Below, one piece after another: positions 18,638-27,175 of a stretch of 64,000 nt of DNA. Numbering within the stretch: position 1 is the first letter of the stretch; every line of letters begins with the position of its first letter. A program made the position numbers and the translations under genes. Under the pieces are notes generated by a model. The model searched no databases and was not told the origin of the DNA. It saw only the letters and a program-made list of their open reading frames with translations. The DNA comes from an uncultured Dehalococcoidia bacterium (GTDB taxonomy: Bacteria; Chloroflexota; Dehalococcoidia; Tepidiformales; Tepidiformaceae), in contig CALLPC010000006.1 of NCBI GenBank assembly GCA_938015525.1, positions 62,001-126,000 of the forward strand. Reading direction: 5' to 3'.

Positions 18638-19585
18638 TCAGTAGCGGATTCGCGGGTCCGCGAAGCCGTAGAGCAGATCGACGACGAGGTTCATGAAGGC
18701 GATGACGACGGCATAAAAGACGGTAACGCCCATGATGAGGCCGTAATCGCGGATGAGGACGGAGCGGACGAATTCGCGCCCGAGACCGGGGATGGCGAAG
18801 AGCGTTTCGATGACGAGGGAGCCGGTGATGAGTCCGGCGAAGATCGGTCCGAGAACCGTGAGGACCGGGATCATGGCGTTCCGGGCGGCATGGCGGATGA
18901 CGACGGCGAATTCGGCAAGGCCCTTCGCACGGGCGGTGCGGACGTAATCCTGGCGCAGCACCTCGAGCATCGAGGCGCGGGTGATGCGCGCGATGAAAGC
19001 CATCGGCAGGAACCCGAGCGCTATCGTCGGGAGGACTACCTGCCGCCAGTTGCTGAAATCCCCCCGGAGCCAGTCGGTAAACCCGTAATCCGAGCTCAGG
19101 ACGTTGAACCAGCCGAGCTTCACGGCGAAGACGATGGTAACGATAGGGGCGAGGACGATGGATGGCATCGCTGCCCCGACCGTAGCGATGAAAACGCCGG
19201 CGTAGTCACCGATGCCGTTTTGGTTGAGTGAGGAGAAGACGCCCAGCCCCAGGCCCAGCACCGTGGCGAACAGAAACGTTGCGATGCCGAGCTGGATGGA
19301 GACGCCCATCCGTTCGCGGATGATGTCGGTGATGTTGCGGTTGTTGGCGATGGATATGCCGAAATCGAACCGGGCCAGGTTCTTCAGATAGTTGAAGTAC
19401 TGGACCGGCAGGGGGTCGTCGAGGCCGTACCGCTTCTTGAGGTTCTCCAGGGTCGCAGGCGGAAGCGGCTTGTCGGAATCGAAGGGCCCGCCTTCGACCG
19501 CATGCATCAGGATGAAGGTGATGGTGGCGATGGCCACGATGAGGGGAATCATGGCCAGGACGCGCCGGACGGTGTAGGCGACCAT
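18638..19585 (-). CDS. Peptide ABC transporter permease, DppB/OppB type
   Basis: 315 residues. Starts with the typical OppB helix YTVRRVLAMIPLIVAIATIT and carries VQYFNYLKNLARFDFGIS, the family motif just before the permease domain, plus the EAA loop TARAKGLAEFAVVIRHAARN. ATG 19585 has a GAGGAAA site and starts immediately before the first helix; the open frame upstream is not conserved. It lies 26 nt before the DppC-like gene. Confidence 0.91.
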   Translation of the reverse strand: MVAYTVRRVLAMIPLIVAIATITFILMHAVEGGPFDSDKPLPPATLENLKKRYGLDDPLPVQYFNYLKNLARFDFGISIANNRNITDIIRERMGVSIQLGIATFLFATVLGLGLGVFSSLNQNGIGDYAGVFIATVGAAMPSIVLAPIVTIVFAVKLGWFNVLSSDYGFTDWLRGDFSNWRQVVLPTIALGFLPMAFIARITRASMLEVLRQDYVRTARAKGLAEFAVVIRHAARNAMIPVLTVLGPIFAGLITGSLVIETLFAIPGLGREFVRSVLIRDYGLIMGVTVFYAVVIAFMNLVVDLLYGFADPRIRY

Positions 19586-19667
19586 GGGCGTTTCCTCGCG
19601 GAAGCGGCGGCGGGGAAGTTCGCGCGGCATCCCCGCCGCCACCATGTGCGTCAGGCTGAGGTGCTGG

Positions 19668-21341
19668 CTACTTCTTCGAGGTCTTCCAAAGCTCGATGTA
19701 CCAGTCACCCGGGACGAAGGTATCGCCCGGCCGCTTGTTCTCCACCATGCCGGAGATGTGGGGCTTCACGAGGAAGGCCGCGAGGGTGTGCCAGAGCGGC
19801 GCGATGCCATTCGCCTCCTGAAGCAGGGCCTTCTCGGCCTCTCGGTAGAGCTGGCGGCGCTGCTCGTCGTTCGTGTTGAACTTGGCCTTGGCGATCAGGT
19901 CATCGAGCGCCTTCACGCTCGTTTTCGTCTTATTGATCGAGCCGCCGGTTTCCCAAAGCCCGAGGAACCAGTTTTCCGGGTCCGGGTAGTCTTCCTGCCA
20001 GCCGCCGGTGACGACCTGGAAGTCGGAGCTGTTGAACCGGGAGGAGCGGGTCTTGGAGTCGACGAATTCGAGCTTGATGTCGATGCCGAGGTGCTTCTTC
20101 CACTCGGCCTGGAGGAATTCGCCGAGGAGCTTGTTCGTCTGGCTGTCGACGAGGAGCAGGGTGAGCTGCGGGAAGCCCTGGCCGTTCGGGTAGCCGGCTT
20201 TGGCGAGATTCTCTTTCGCCTTGGTCGGGTTGAAGCCGAGGATGGAGTCGTACTCCCCGCCCTTCAAGCCATTGCGGGCAGGCGGGACCCAGCTGGTCGT
20301 CGGGGTGTTGGCGTCCTTGAAGACCACTTTCACGAGCGTCGCGCGGTCCGTGGCCTGCGAGAGGGCCAGGCGAACCTCCGGCTTGTCGACCGGGGATTTC
20401 GTGACGTTGAACTCGAGTCCGATGGTCCGGGTCGCCGGGTAGAGCTGGAGCTCCTTGGGGAATTCCGTCTTCAGCTTGTCGAGCTCTGGCTTGTTGGCGA
20501 CGGTAGCGTCGACCTCGCCGGTGCGATACGCGTTGTTGAGGACGGCCGGATCATCGACATACTTGAGGACGACTTTCTCGACGCCCACCGGGGTGCCGAC
20601 CCAGTTGGGGTTCGGCTTGAGTTCCATGGTTGCCTTTTCGGTGTAGGCGCTCGGCATGAACGGCCCGTTGTAGACGTTCTCGAGCGGGCCGGGCCACGGG
20701 GCGTCGACGTTGGCGAGCTTGTGCTTCGGCGCCGGGAACGTCGGCCAGAGGGCGAGGAGGATCGGGAAGGTTGGCTGGGGTTCCTGGATTTTCACCTCGA
20801 GTGTCTGCGCATCGACAGCGCGCACGCCGACCCTCTTTCGGAGCTCTTCCTTTTCCGCGGGCGTCTTGTTGGCGGCGTTGTAGTAGTCGTCGCAGCCGAC
20901 GATGTTGGTCAGGATGTATTGATAGTGGCCGGCAACGTCCGGGTTGCACGTCCGCTGGATGCCGAGAACGAAATCTTCTGCGGTGAGCGGCTGACCATCG
21001 GACCACTTCAGGTCCTTCTTCAGTTTGATGGTATAGGTCTTGCCGTCGCCGGAAACCTGGGGTTGGCCGTCAGCCATCGCAGGCTGCGGCTTATCGTTGA
21101 CGTCGAGGTGGTAGAGGCCGCGCCAGACGTAGACGAAGTGGGTGATGTCCTGCGCGAAGTCGGAGAAGTGCGGGTCCCACGTCTCGAACTGGGTCGCACC
21201 GATGGTGATGGTGCCCGACGGTTTCGCGGCGCCGCTGGCCTTTCCGCCCGTGTCATCGTCGTCGTCGCCGCAGGCGGCGGCGACCACCACCACGAAGACG
21301 GCGAGCAGGCTCAGCAGCATGCGCCAGTAGGATTTGGTCAT
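19668..21341 (-). CDS. Peptide ABC transporter substrate-binding lipoprotein
   Basis: 557-residue SBP_bac_5 protein (DppA/OppA type). The signal peptide ends in VVAAAC, a lipobox with Cys24, followed by an acidic DDDDD linker. The core shows KTYTIKLKKDLKWSDGQPLTAEDF, GLEFNVTKSP and VRLALSQATDRATLV, all usual for this family. The ligand (peptide, nickel or other) cannot be predicted. It heads the three-gene operon with the two permeases. Confidence 0.92.
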   Translation of the reverse strand: MTKSYWRMLLSLLAVFVVVVAAACGDDDDDTGGKASGAAKPSGTITIGATQFETWDPHFSDFAQDITHFVYVWRGLYHLDVNDKPQPAMADGQPQVSGDGKTYTIKLKKDLKWSDGQPLTAEDFVLGIQRTCNPDVAGHYQYILTNIVGCDDYYNAANKTPAEKEELRKRVGVRAVDAQTLEVKIQEPQPTFPILLALWPTFPAPKHKLANVDAPWPGPLENVYNGPFMPSAYTEKATMELKPNPNWVGTPVGVEKVVLKYVDDPAVLNNAYRTGEVDATVANKPELDKLKTEFPKELQLYPATRTIGLEFNVTKSPVDKPEVRLALSQATDRATLVKVVFKDANTPTTSWVPPARNGLKGGEYDSILGFNPTKAKENLAKAGYPNGQGFPQLTLLLVDSQTNKLLGEFLQAEWKKHLGIDIKLEFVDSKTRSSRFNSSDFQVVTGGWQEDYPDPENWFLGLWETGGSINKTKTSVKALDDLIAKAKFNTNDEQRRQLYREAEKALLQEANGIAPLWHTLAAFLVKPHISGMVENKRPGDTFVPGDWYIELWKTSKK

Positions 21342-21593
21342 CGGTCGTCGTTCCCTCCTCTTTTCGATTGACCGGACGGTAAGGTGCTCCCCGGTTTCCG
21401 TTGTGTCAATGAATCTTTACCCTGAGGCACCGGACTGCACCCATTCGCAACGTGTGCTGGCCCACCTCCCCATTGATTCAGACCACGGGCTTTGCTCTTC
21501 GTACGTCGAAAAGTCCGCGGCTGGATGGCCGGCCCCTCGTCGGGTGGCGGAGGCCGCCCTATCCTGAACAAACCGAGTAGCGCGGAGTAACGA

Positions 21594-22487
21594 GTGAGCC
21601 GCATCCTCGCCATCGTTCATGTCCAGGGGCGCGACCAGAAGGGTGTGGTCGCGCGGATAAGCACCTATCTCGCCGAGCGCAGCATCAACATCGAGGACAT
21701 CGAGCAGCGGGTCGTCCAGGGGCAGTTCTTGATGGACATGCTGGTCGATATCACCGAGGCGACGGTGACGCTCGATGAACTGGTGACCGGGCTCCTGGCC
21801 ATCGGACGAGAAATTGGCATGGAGATACGGGTGACGCTGCACAGCCGGCGGCAGCGACAGCGCGTGGCCGTGCTGGTTTCGAAGGAGCCGCATTGCCTGG
21901 AGCAGCTCGTCGCCGATTGGCGCTCTGGCGACCTGTGGGGCGACATCGTGTGCGTGCTTTCGAACCACGAAACCCTTCGCCCGCTGGCTGAGGCGTCCGG
22001 CATCCCGTTCGAGTGGTACCCGAGCGACGACAAGGCGGCCCATGAGGCGTTCCTTCTCGAGCGTCTCTCCTCGTACCACGCCGACCTGGTCGTCCTTGCC
22101 CGCTACATGCAGATTCTTAGCCCGGCCGTAGTGCAGCCGTACGCGGGCCGCATCATCAACATTCACCCGTCGCTCCTGCCGTACTTCCCCGGCGCGAACC
22201 CGTACCGCCGCGCGTGGGAGGACGGGGTAAGGGTGACGGGCTGCACCGCACACTTCGTGACGGAAGAGCTCGACGCCGGGCCGATCATCCTGCAGGACGT
22301 GTTCCACATCGATGTCGGTGTGGACAGCGTCGAAGACGTGCGGCGGAAGGGTCGCGAACTGGAAGGGGTGGTTTTGAGCAAGGCCGTCCAGCTATACCTG
22401 AACGGCGAAATTGTCGTGCTCGACGGGAAAGTCGTATTCAAGCCCGGGATGAGGACTCTGCTCCGGGACTTGCGTGGACGCCCGTAG
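21594..22487 (+). CDS. purU: Formyltetrahydrofolate deformylase
   Basis: Hydrolyses 10-formyl-THF to THF and formate, supplying formate for PurT-type purine synthesis or balancing one-carbon pools. The 297-residue protein has an N-terminal ACT domain (about 1-80, starting VQGRDQKGVVARISTYLAE) and a formyltransferase domain with VLARYMQILS, NIHPSLLPYFPGANPYRRA and DAGPIILQD. The catalytic His and Asp are present (IHPS in place of the common IHHS). GTG 21594 has GGAG upstream. Formate produced here could feed the formate dehydrogenase at 27-31 kb (inference). Confidence 0.9.
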   Translation: MSRILAIVHVQGRDQKGVVARISTYLAERSINIEDIEQRVVQGQFLMDMLVDITEATVTLDELVTGLLAIGREIGMEIRVTLHSRRQRQRVAVLVSKEPHCLEQLVADWRSGDLWGDIVCVLSNHETLRPLAEASGIPFEWYPSDDKAAHEAFLLERLSSYHADLVVLARYMQILSPAVVQPYAGRIINIHPSLLPYFPGANPYRRAWEDGVRVTGCTAHFVTEELDAGPIILQDVFHIDVGVDSVEDVRRKGRELEGVVLSKAVQLYLNGEIVVLDGKVVFKPGMRTLLRDLRGRP

Positions 22488-22725
22488 TGCCACTCTCATC
22501 AGGTCCGAGCCGCCAAGCCATCCGGACGCCGGGTACCCGGCCGCGATAGACATCGACCACGTGTCCCGGGCAGACCGGGACGAGGACGTGGGTCTCTCCC
22601 TCGACCTCTCCGTAGCGGTGGGCGGCTCCCGAGAGGATGTCGAAGCGTGACGTCAACAGGCCGATGGAATTCGCAGCATGTTGGGGCGGCTGGCCTTCGG
22701 CCCGGCAGATGGCACAGGCAGTCAT
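22438..22725 (-). CDS. Small Cys-containing protein of unknown function
   Basis: 95 residues. It begins with a CAIC pair and has a further Cys-His near residues 52-54 (CPGH), a possible zinc-binding set. The start is well supported by AGGGAGGAG about 8 nt before the ATG. It lies downstream of, and on the same strand as, the CrtI-like and SRPBCC genes. The last 50 nt overlap the convergent purU end, where the sequence becomes less protein-like, so conservation probably covers only the first 70 residues. Confidence 0.6.
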   Translation of the reverse strand: MTACAICRAEGQPPQHAANSIGLLTSRFDILSGAAHRYGEVEGETHVLVPVCPGHVVDVYRGRVPGVRMAWRLGPDESGTTGVHASPGAESSSRA

Positions 22726-22797
22726 CGGGTCGCTCCTCCCTGGGGGCTGCGAACGCGAAGCCTACCACTGCCTGCATGATAACGGTGAGGTGGTGCG

Positions 22798-23256
22798 TCA
22801 AGATTTTGAACGAGTTACGAGCGCGTTACGCGTCTGCCAGTGCCGCCACCAAAAGAGGGGAACGAGAGCCGGGCGAACGAGGAGCCATTCGAGAAACTCA
22901 CCTGCAGCGGTAGGGAGGAGTCGGAAGGCGACGGTGTCCTCCAGCCAGGCGCCACCCGGAGCCGGGAGGAAGCGATGCTGGTGACGCCATCGCCGGAACG
23001 GTCCCTGTTCCTGCACGTCTTCGATGAGGCGGCCTTCGACGACGCGGCTGATGCGCGCAGTCCACGTGACCCCAAGCCGGCCCCAGCCCAGGCGAAAGCA
23101 CTGGATATCACCCTCGCGCGCCGGTGCTGGCTCCGTCAGGAGGCGGAACGGCGGAACGGGTGGGCTGATGCGCGCGAGGTTGCGGACGTCCGAGTGGAAG
23201 GCGAATAGGTCCTCCGGGGGAGAAGGGATGAATGACCTCACGCGAAGGAGAGTCAT
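22798..23256 (-). CDS. SRPBCC (START-like) ligand-binding protein
   Basis: 152 residues with the SRPBCC layout: an N-terminal strand (TLLRVRSFIPSPPEDLFAFHSDVRNLARISPP), central strands, and a long C-terminal helix ending in a Trp/Arg-rich stretch. Such proteins bind hydrophobic ligands and occur near carotenoid and light-response genes. ATG 23256 overlaps the CrtI-like stop by ATGA, so the two are translationally coupled; sequence upstream in this frame is not conserved. Confidence 0.75.
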   Translation of the reverse strand: MTLLRVRSFIPSPPEDLFAFHSDVRNLARISPPVPPFRLLTEPAPAREGDIQCFRLGWGRLGVTWTARISRVVEGRLIEDVQEQGPFRRWRHQHRFLPAPGGAWLEDTVAFRLLPTAAGEFLEWLLVRPALVPLFWWRHWQTRNALVTRSKS

Positions 23257-24725
23257 AGCGGCGGCTCCTTGCCGAGAAATTCCAGCGCGTCCCGCGCGGC
23301 ATTCACCCCGGAAAGTGCAGTGCCGACCGTTCCCTGTCCGGGAAACGTATGGTCGCCGGCTAGCCACAGTCGGGGGGCGACCCGGCGCGTCGGTGCCCGG
23401 AGCGCGACGACCGAGGGAACCTGGCGAAGACCACCGACGTACCCGCCGGGCCGACCGGCGAACCGCTGGTAGGTATGCGGCGTGGCAGAGCGGAGGAGCA
23501 GGACTCGACGGTCGATATCCGGGATGACGCGACGGGCCGCCGCGAGCAACCGTTGCTCGAGCCCGGCGCGAATTCGGCACGACTCGGAAGGCGGAACGGC
23601 GAAGGCGGCAGGCTGGACATGGGTCGAGACCGAAATGCTCCAGCGATTCGCGCGCGCACCGCGGCCCGGGTAGATCGAGACCAGGGCATTTGCGCCGGGC
23701 CGTTCGAGGTCGTCCTGGTTCGCAACTACCTGGTGGAACGGGTGGAGGGCCGGAAGGCCTTCCCCGTCGATGCCGAGGTGCAGGACGAAGGCGCCCCAGG
23801 CCTGCCCCGGCTTCGGGATGCGCGGCGGTCGGCCGAGCAGGAGGTCGAGGCCCGCCGGCGGGACGTTAGCGATGACCGCCCGTGCTGAGACCCGTTCGCC
23901 GGAGTCGAGAGCGAGCGTCCACCATGCATCCCCCGGGAAAAGCCGCTGCACCCCGGCAGCGAACCGCACGTCGCCGCCGTAACGACGGACCGCCCGGACG
24001 AGGCGCATCGCCAGCGCGCCGGTCCCGCCTTCGACCCGCTGGCAGCCCCGTCGGTAGAGGTCGAGCGCAATGGCCCCCTGGATCGCCGAGCACTCGCCAG
24101 CAGTGGCGCCCGTCGCATCCAACAGGAGGGCATCGATGAGGGCGTCCGCATCTGCTGCCCCGCACGCGCCGACGAGCCGCTTGACCGTCCCGACCGTCGT
24201 GGAGAGCCATGGTATGGCGAGGACCAGGGAAGGCCGGACCGCGCGGACCGAGCGGCGGACATCTGCAGGGCGCTCGAGAGGGAAAGACGGGAGGGCGGCT
24301 CCGATGCGGTAAACCTCTCCGCCGACGAGGCGGACCCAGCGCCAGAAGCGGCCGTAGCCAGCCGGCGCACCGGGAAAACTCCGCCCGAACTCCCGTGCCC
24401 ATGCCTCGTGGTCAGCGACGTAATGCACCGTCCGGTCGGGGAGATGGAAAACGAGCGATGGGTCGAGCGGCTCACTGTCGATACGGACATCGAGCGCGTC
24501 GAAGACCTGTCGAAGGATTCCGCCGGGCTCGAGGCCAGTGACCACTGTCGCTCCCGCCGGGAACCAGAAGCCGCCGAGAGCGAAGTCGCCGGCGCACCCA
24601 CCCGGCCGGGTGTGTCGTTCGAAGAGCACGACCTTCGCACCGGCTTTCGCCGCCAGCGCGCCGGCCACGAGTCCCCCGAACCCGCTGCCGATGACTGCCA
24701 GGTCGAAGTCCGGGTTCACACTCAT
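23253..24725 (-). CDS. CrtI/phytoene-desaturase-like FAD-dependent oxidoreductase
   Basis: 490 residues. The N-terminal dinucleotide-binding motif is VIGSGFGGLVAGALAAKAGAK, followed by FERHTRPGGCAGD as in CrtI-like desaturases and related isomerases; the C-terminus LWLAGDHTFPGQGTVGTALSG is the FAD-contacting motif of this superfamily. Whether it desaturates, ketolates or isomerises a carotenoid is not determinable. ATG 24725 follows a TACGAT box by 6 nt, with no ribosome site. It diverges from carH across a 65-bp promoter region. Confidence 0.85.
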   Translation of the reverse strand: MSVNPDFDLAVIGSGFGGLVAGALAAKAGAKVVLFERHTRPGGCAGDFALGGFWFPAGATVVTGLEPGGILRQVFDALDVRIDSEPLDPSLVFHLPDRTVHYVADHEAWAREFGRSFPGAPAGYGRFWRWVRLVGGEVYRIGAALPSFPLERPADVRRSVRAVRPSLVLAIPWLSTTVGTVKRLVGACGAADADALIDALLLDATGATAGECSAIQGAIALDLYRRGCQRVEGGTGALAMRLVRAVRRYGGDVRFAAGVQRLFPGDAWWTLALDSGERVSARAVIANVPPAGLDLLLGRPPRIPKPGQAWGAFVLHLGIDGEGLPALHPFHQVVANQDDLERPGANALVSIYPGRGARANRWSISVSTHVQPAAFAVPPSESCRIRAGLEQRLLAAARRVIPDIDRRVLLLRSATPHTYQRFAGRPGGYVGGLRQVPSVVALRAPTRRVAPRLWLAGDHTFPGQGTVGTALSGVNAARDALEFLGKEPPL

Positions 24726-24790
24726 GTTGACATCGTACGGAGCTCGACATGAGTTTGACAAACGCACGACACCGCGTAAAGATTAGCTGC
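24726..24790. promoter_or_regulatory. Divergent CarH-type promoter/operator with three 11-bp direct repeats
   Basis: Three consecutive 11-mers start with yGACA: CGACATGAGTT (24745-24755), TGACAAACGCA (24756-24766), CGACACCGCGT (24767-24777); a fourth TGACA lies at 24728. They cover both -35 boxes. For carH: TTGACA 24755-24760, then a -10 (TAAAGA/AAAGAT) at 24777-24783. For the CrtI-like gene on the minus strand: TTGTCA (24761-24756), 18-bp spacer, TACGAT (24737-24732), ATG 6 nt on. CarH of Thermus is known to bind tandem 11-bp repeats over a -35. Confidence 0.75.
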
Positions 24791-25702
24791 ATGAAGCCGA
24801 CCGGCATTTACCGCATTGCGCAGGTCGAAGCGCTCACCGGGGTAAGCGCACATGCGCTGCGGGCATGGGAGCGGCGCTATGGGGTTCCTCGCCCAAGCCG
24901 GACGGGTGGCCGGCAGCGCACCTATTCGGAGGCGGACCTCGCGATGGTGCGGCGAATGCTGGAGCTGTCGCGGCAGGGGGTGCCGCTGGCCCGTGCCGCT
25001 GAGCTTGTGCTCCAGGAAGCCAGGACACCGGGCCAGGGCTCTGGCCCGCGCATCGCACTGCTCACCTCCGAGCTATTCGAAGCACTGCTTGCCTTCGACG
25101 AGCCCCGCGCCGCGGCTGCCTGGTCGGAGTTGTTCGACACGCTGGATGTCCTTTCGGCCTTCGAACGGGTCGTCGTACCGCTGATGCGGGAGATTGGCAC
25201 CGCCTGGCACGAACAGCGGATAACGGTTGCGCAGGAACACTTCGCCTCGAACTTCGTCCGCGCCCGTCTCGACCAGCTGAGTCGGCAAGTACAGCCGCTC
25301 CCTGGTGCGCCCACGGTCGTGCTGGCCTGCCTCGAAGGCGAACATCACGAGATTGGGCTGCTCATGCTGGCCGTCATGCTCCGCTTTCAAGGGCTCCGGA
25401 CGATTTATCTCGGGCAGGACGTACCCGACGACGCGCTCATTCGGACGGTGGAGGACGCGCAGCCGGAGGTACTCGCCGTGAATGCCGGCACAGCCGACGG
25501 AGCGCGGCATCTGCCTCGTATCGTGCAGGCGCTGGCGGAGACGGCGCCCCTCACGCGCATCGTCTACGGCGGAGGAGCCTTCGATGCCGAACCGGAGCTC
25601 CGCGTCGAGGCGCCGATGGCCCGCTATGGCGGCCCGGGGCTTCTCGATGCTGTGGCGCTCATCAACGACCTGGGACGTTCTCGCACAGGAGGTGCGGTAT
25701 GA
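24791..25702 (+). CDS. carH: CarH-type B12-dependent light-sensing MerR-family repressor
   Basis: 303 residues: MerR-like winged helix (YRIAQVEALTGVSAHALRAWERRYG, 7-31), then a helical cap and a cobalamin-binding Rossmann domain. The CarH light-sensing motif W-x9-EH is intact (Trp139, Glu149, His150), His140 follows the Trp as in Thermus CarH, and the B12 motif ExHxxG is Glu184-His186-Gly189. In the family, the adenosylcobalamin-bound tetramer represses in the dark and light breaks it up. ATG 24791 is chosen because the helix-turn-helix starts right after it and the promoter lies just upstream. Confidence 0.9.
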   Translation: MKPTGIYRIAQVEALTGVSAHALRAWERRYGVPRPSRTGGRQRTYSEADLAMVRRMLELSRQGVPLARAAELVLQEARTPGQGSGPRIALLTSELFEALLAFDEPRAAAAWSELFDTLDVLSAFERVVVPLMREIGTAWHEQRITVAQEHFASNFVRARLDQLSRQVQPLPGAPTVVLACLEGEHHEIGLLMLAVMLRFQGLRTIYLGQDVPDDALIRTVEDAQPEVLAVNAGTADGARHLPRIVQALAETAPLTRIVYGGGAFDAEPELRVEAPMARYGGPGLLDAVALINDLGRSRTGGAV

Positions 25703-26598
25703 AAGTTGCCGTTGCAGGCGGCACCGGTCTGCTGGGCCGGGCTATCACGGCGGCCCTGCTCGACGCGGGGCACGAAGTGGTCGTGGGCTCGCGCTCGCGG
25801 CCCGCGAAGGACCCCATCGACAGCCGGGCGCCATGGGTCTCGGTCGACGTCACGGCCCCAGCGACGCTCTCGGCGCTGCTAACGGCTGCCGATGCCGTCG
25901 TTGATGCCGTCCAGTTCCCGAATTCACCCATCGAGAACCCGAAGAAGGGGTACACGTTCGAACGGATCGACCTCGGTGGCACCCGTAATCTCGTCGATGC
26001 GGCGAAGGCTGCGGGCACGCCGTTGTTCATCGGGCTGAGCGGCGTCGGGGCGGCGGAGCACGCCCCGTATCACTGGCTCCGCTTCAAATGGCAGGAGGAG
26101 CAGTACATCGCGGCCTCGGGCGTGCCCTACGTCATCTTTCGACCGAGCTGGATTTACGGTCCCCGGGACGTCTCGCTGAACCGGTTCCTTGGTTTCGCGA
26201 AGTTCCTGCCGTTCGTCCCCGTCATCGGGAACGGCAAGACACGGATCAACCCGCTCTTCATCGATGACCTGGCGACGCATGTCGTCGCAGCGCTGGAGAA
26301 AGCCGAGGCTCGAGGCCGAGTCTTCGAAATCGGCGGCCCGGAGGTCATGACGATGGATGAAGTCATCAGGACGGCACTGCGGGTCGCAGGCAAGCGGCGG
26401 CTGCTGCTGCACTCGCCGAAGCCGCTGATGAAGCTGGTCGCGTCGATCGCGCAGTTTGCGCCCGGCCGGCCGCTCACACCGGGAGCCATCGACTTCATCA
26501 CGATGGACGGCGTCGCCGACACCTCAGCGCTTCAGGAGGTGTTCGGTCGGCGGTTGACGCCGCTCGAGGAAGGGCTAGCCACCTACCTGAAGGGTTGA
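25699..26598 (+). CDS. NAD(P)-dependent epimerase/NmrA-like SDR protein
   Basis: 299 residues. Starts with the Rossmann motif VAVAGGTGLLGRAI; RPSWIYGPRD and the later NPLFIDDLATHVVAAL match extended/atypical SDR proteins of the NDUFA9/complex-I-assembly type. The catalytic Tyr-x3-Lys is not clear, as in atypical members. Its ATG overlaps the carH stop (ATGA at 25699), so it should be light-regulated together with carH. Confidence 0.8.
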   Translation: MKVAVAGGTGLLGRAITAALLDAGHEVVVGSRSRPAKDPIDSRAPWVSVDVTAPATLSALLTAADAVVDAVQFPNSPIENPKKGYTFERIDLGGTRNLVDAAKAAGTPLFIGLSGVGAAEHAPYHWLRFKWQEEQYIAASGVPYVIFRPSWIYGPRDVSLNRFLGFAKFLPFVPVIGNGKTRINPLFIDDLATHVVAALEKAEARGRVFEIGGPEVMTMDEVIRTALRVAGKRRLLLHSPKPLMKLVASIAQFAPGRPLTPGAIDFITMDGVADTSALQEVFGRRLTPLEEGLATYLKG

Positions 26599-26721
26599 CA
26601 ATCCGGGCTTCCATCTATAGCAGGCATGTACCGCTTGCATGGGCCGGGCGGAGATGGCGTAGAATCGGGCTAGCGGCACCGCGGGGGCCGCGCACGACAC
26701 CCTATCCGCACGGGATGACCA

Positions 26722-27141
26722 TTGCGCGCTGATACCTCCGACGTAGCGTTTCGGCTTCTTCTCGCCCTTGGCGAGCTCTGGGAAGGGCTCCACCGGGCGG
26801 GCATCGACCCCTCGGTCCGCGGTCTCCACATCACGCACGAATACCTCGGCGGTTATACGAGGTACTGCGCCGGTCCGGGCTCCCATGCCCGGCTCGTCGT
26901 CGAATGGAACGAGTCATCCCGTCATCTCCGCGTCATCCGGTGCGAACCGTGGCCCGGCGTAGAGGCTACGATTTCCGCAACGGTTGCCTACGTGCGGTCG
27001 GAAGCACGCGCACGCGGCATCAGCGGCATCGTCGACCGAACGCTCGTGGCGGCCTGCAAAGAGCCGGACAAGCCAGCACGGAGGACGGTACTCCCGACAG
27101 CGATCCAGGGTCACCCTACACTCGCCGGGCGGAGAGCATAG
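26722..27141 (+). CDS. Hypothetical protein
   Basis: 139 residues, not recognised. The composition is protein-like with regular hydrophobic spacing (FRLLLALGELWEGLHRAGID, then ARLVVEWN and ATISATVAYVRSEARARG), suggesting a small alpha/beta domain. TTG 26722 is the first start in the frame; the upstream region shows no good ribosome site. It lies 34 nt before the formate dehydrogenase genes, on the same strand, but those have their own -10 box. Confidence 0.5.
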   Translation: MRADTSDVAFRLLLALGELWEGLHRAGIDPSVRGLHITHEYLGGYTRYCAGPGSHARLVVEWNESSRHLRVIRCEPWPGVEATISATVAYVRSEARARGISGIVDRTLVAACKEPDKPARRTVLPTAIQGHPTLAGRRA

Positions 27142-27162
27142 CCGCGACCTGGCCCGGGCGCG

Positions 27163-27168
27163 TACGAT
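27163..27168 (+). promoter_or_regulatory. Candidate -10 box (TACGAT) of the formate dehydrogenase operon
   Basis: TACGAT ends 7 nt before the GTG of the NuoEF-like gene with no ribosome site between, suiting a leaderless transcript. The same hexamer precedes the CrtI-like gene. No -35 was evident. Confidence 0.4.
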
Positions 27169-27175
27169 CTCGCCC

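Noticed and set aside
19584-21371. Long plus-strand open frame of 595 codons
   Set aside because: It lies opposite the peptide-binding lipoprotein, whose signal peptide and family motifs are clear. The plus-strand translation is a typical GC-rich antisense shadow with no motifs.
24726-24790. Cobalamin riboswitch upstream of the B12-binding regulator
   Set aside because: The gap is only 65 bp and lacks the B12-box and the multi-helix structure; direct repeats for a protein fit better.
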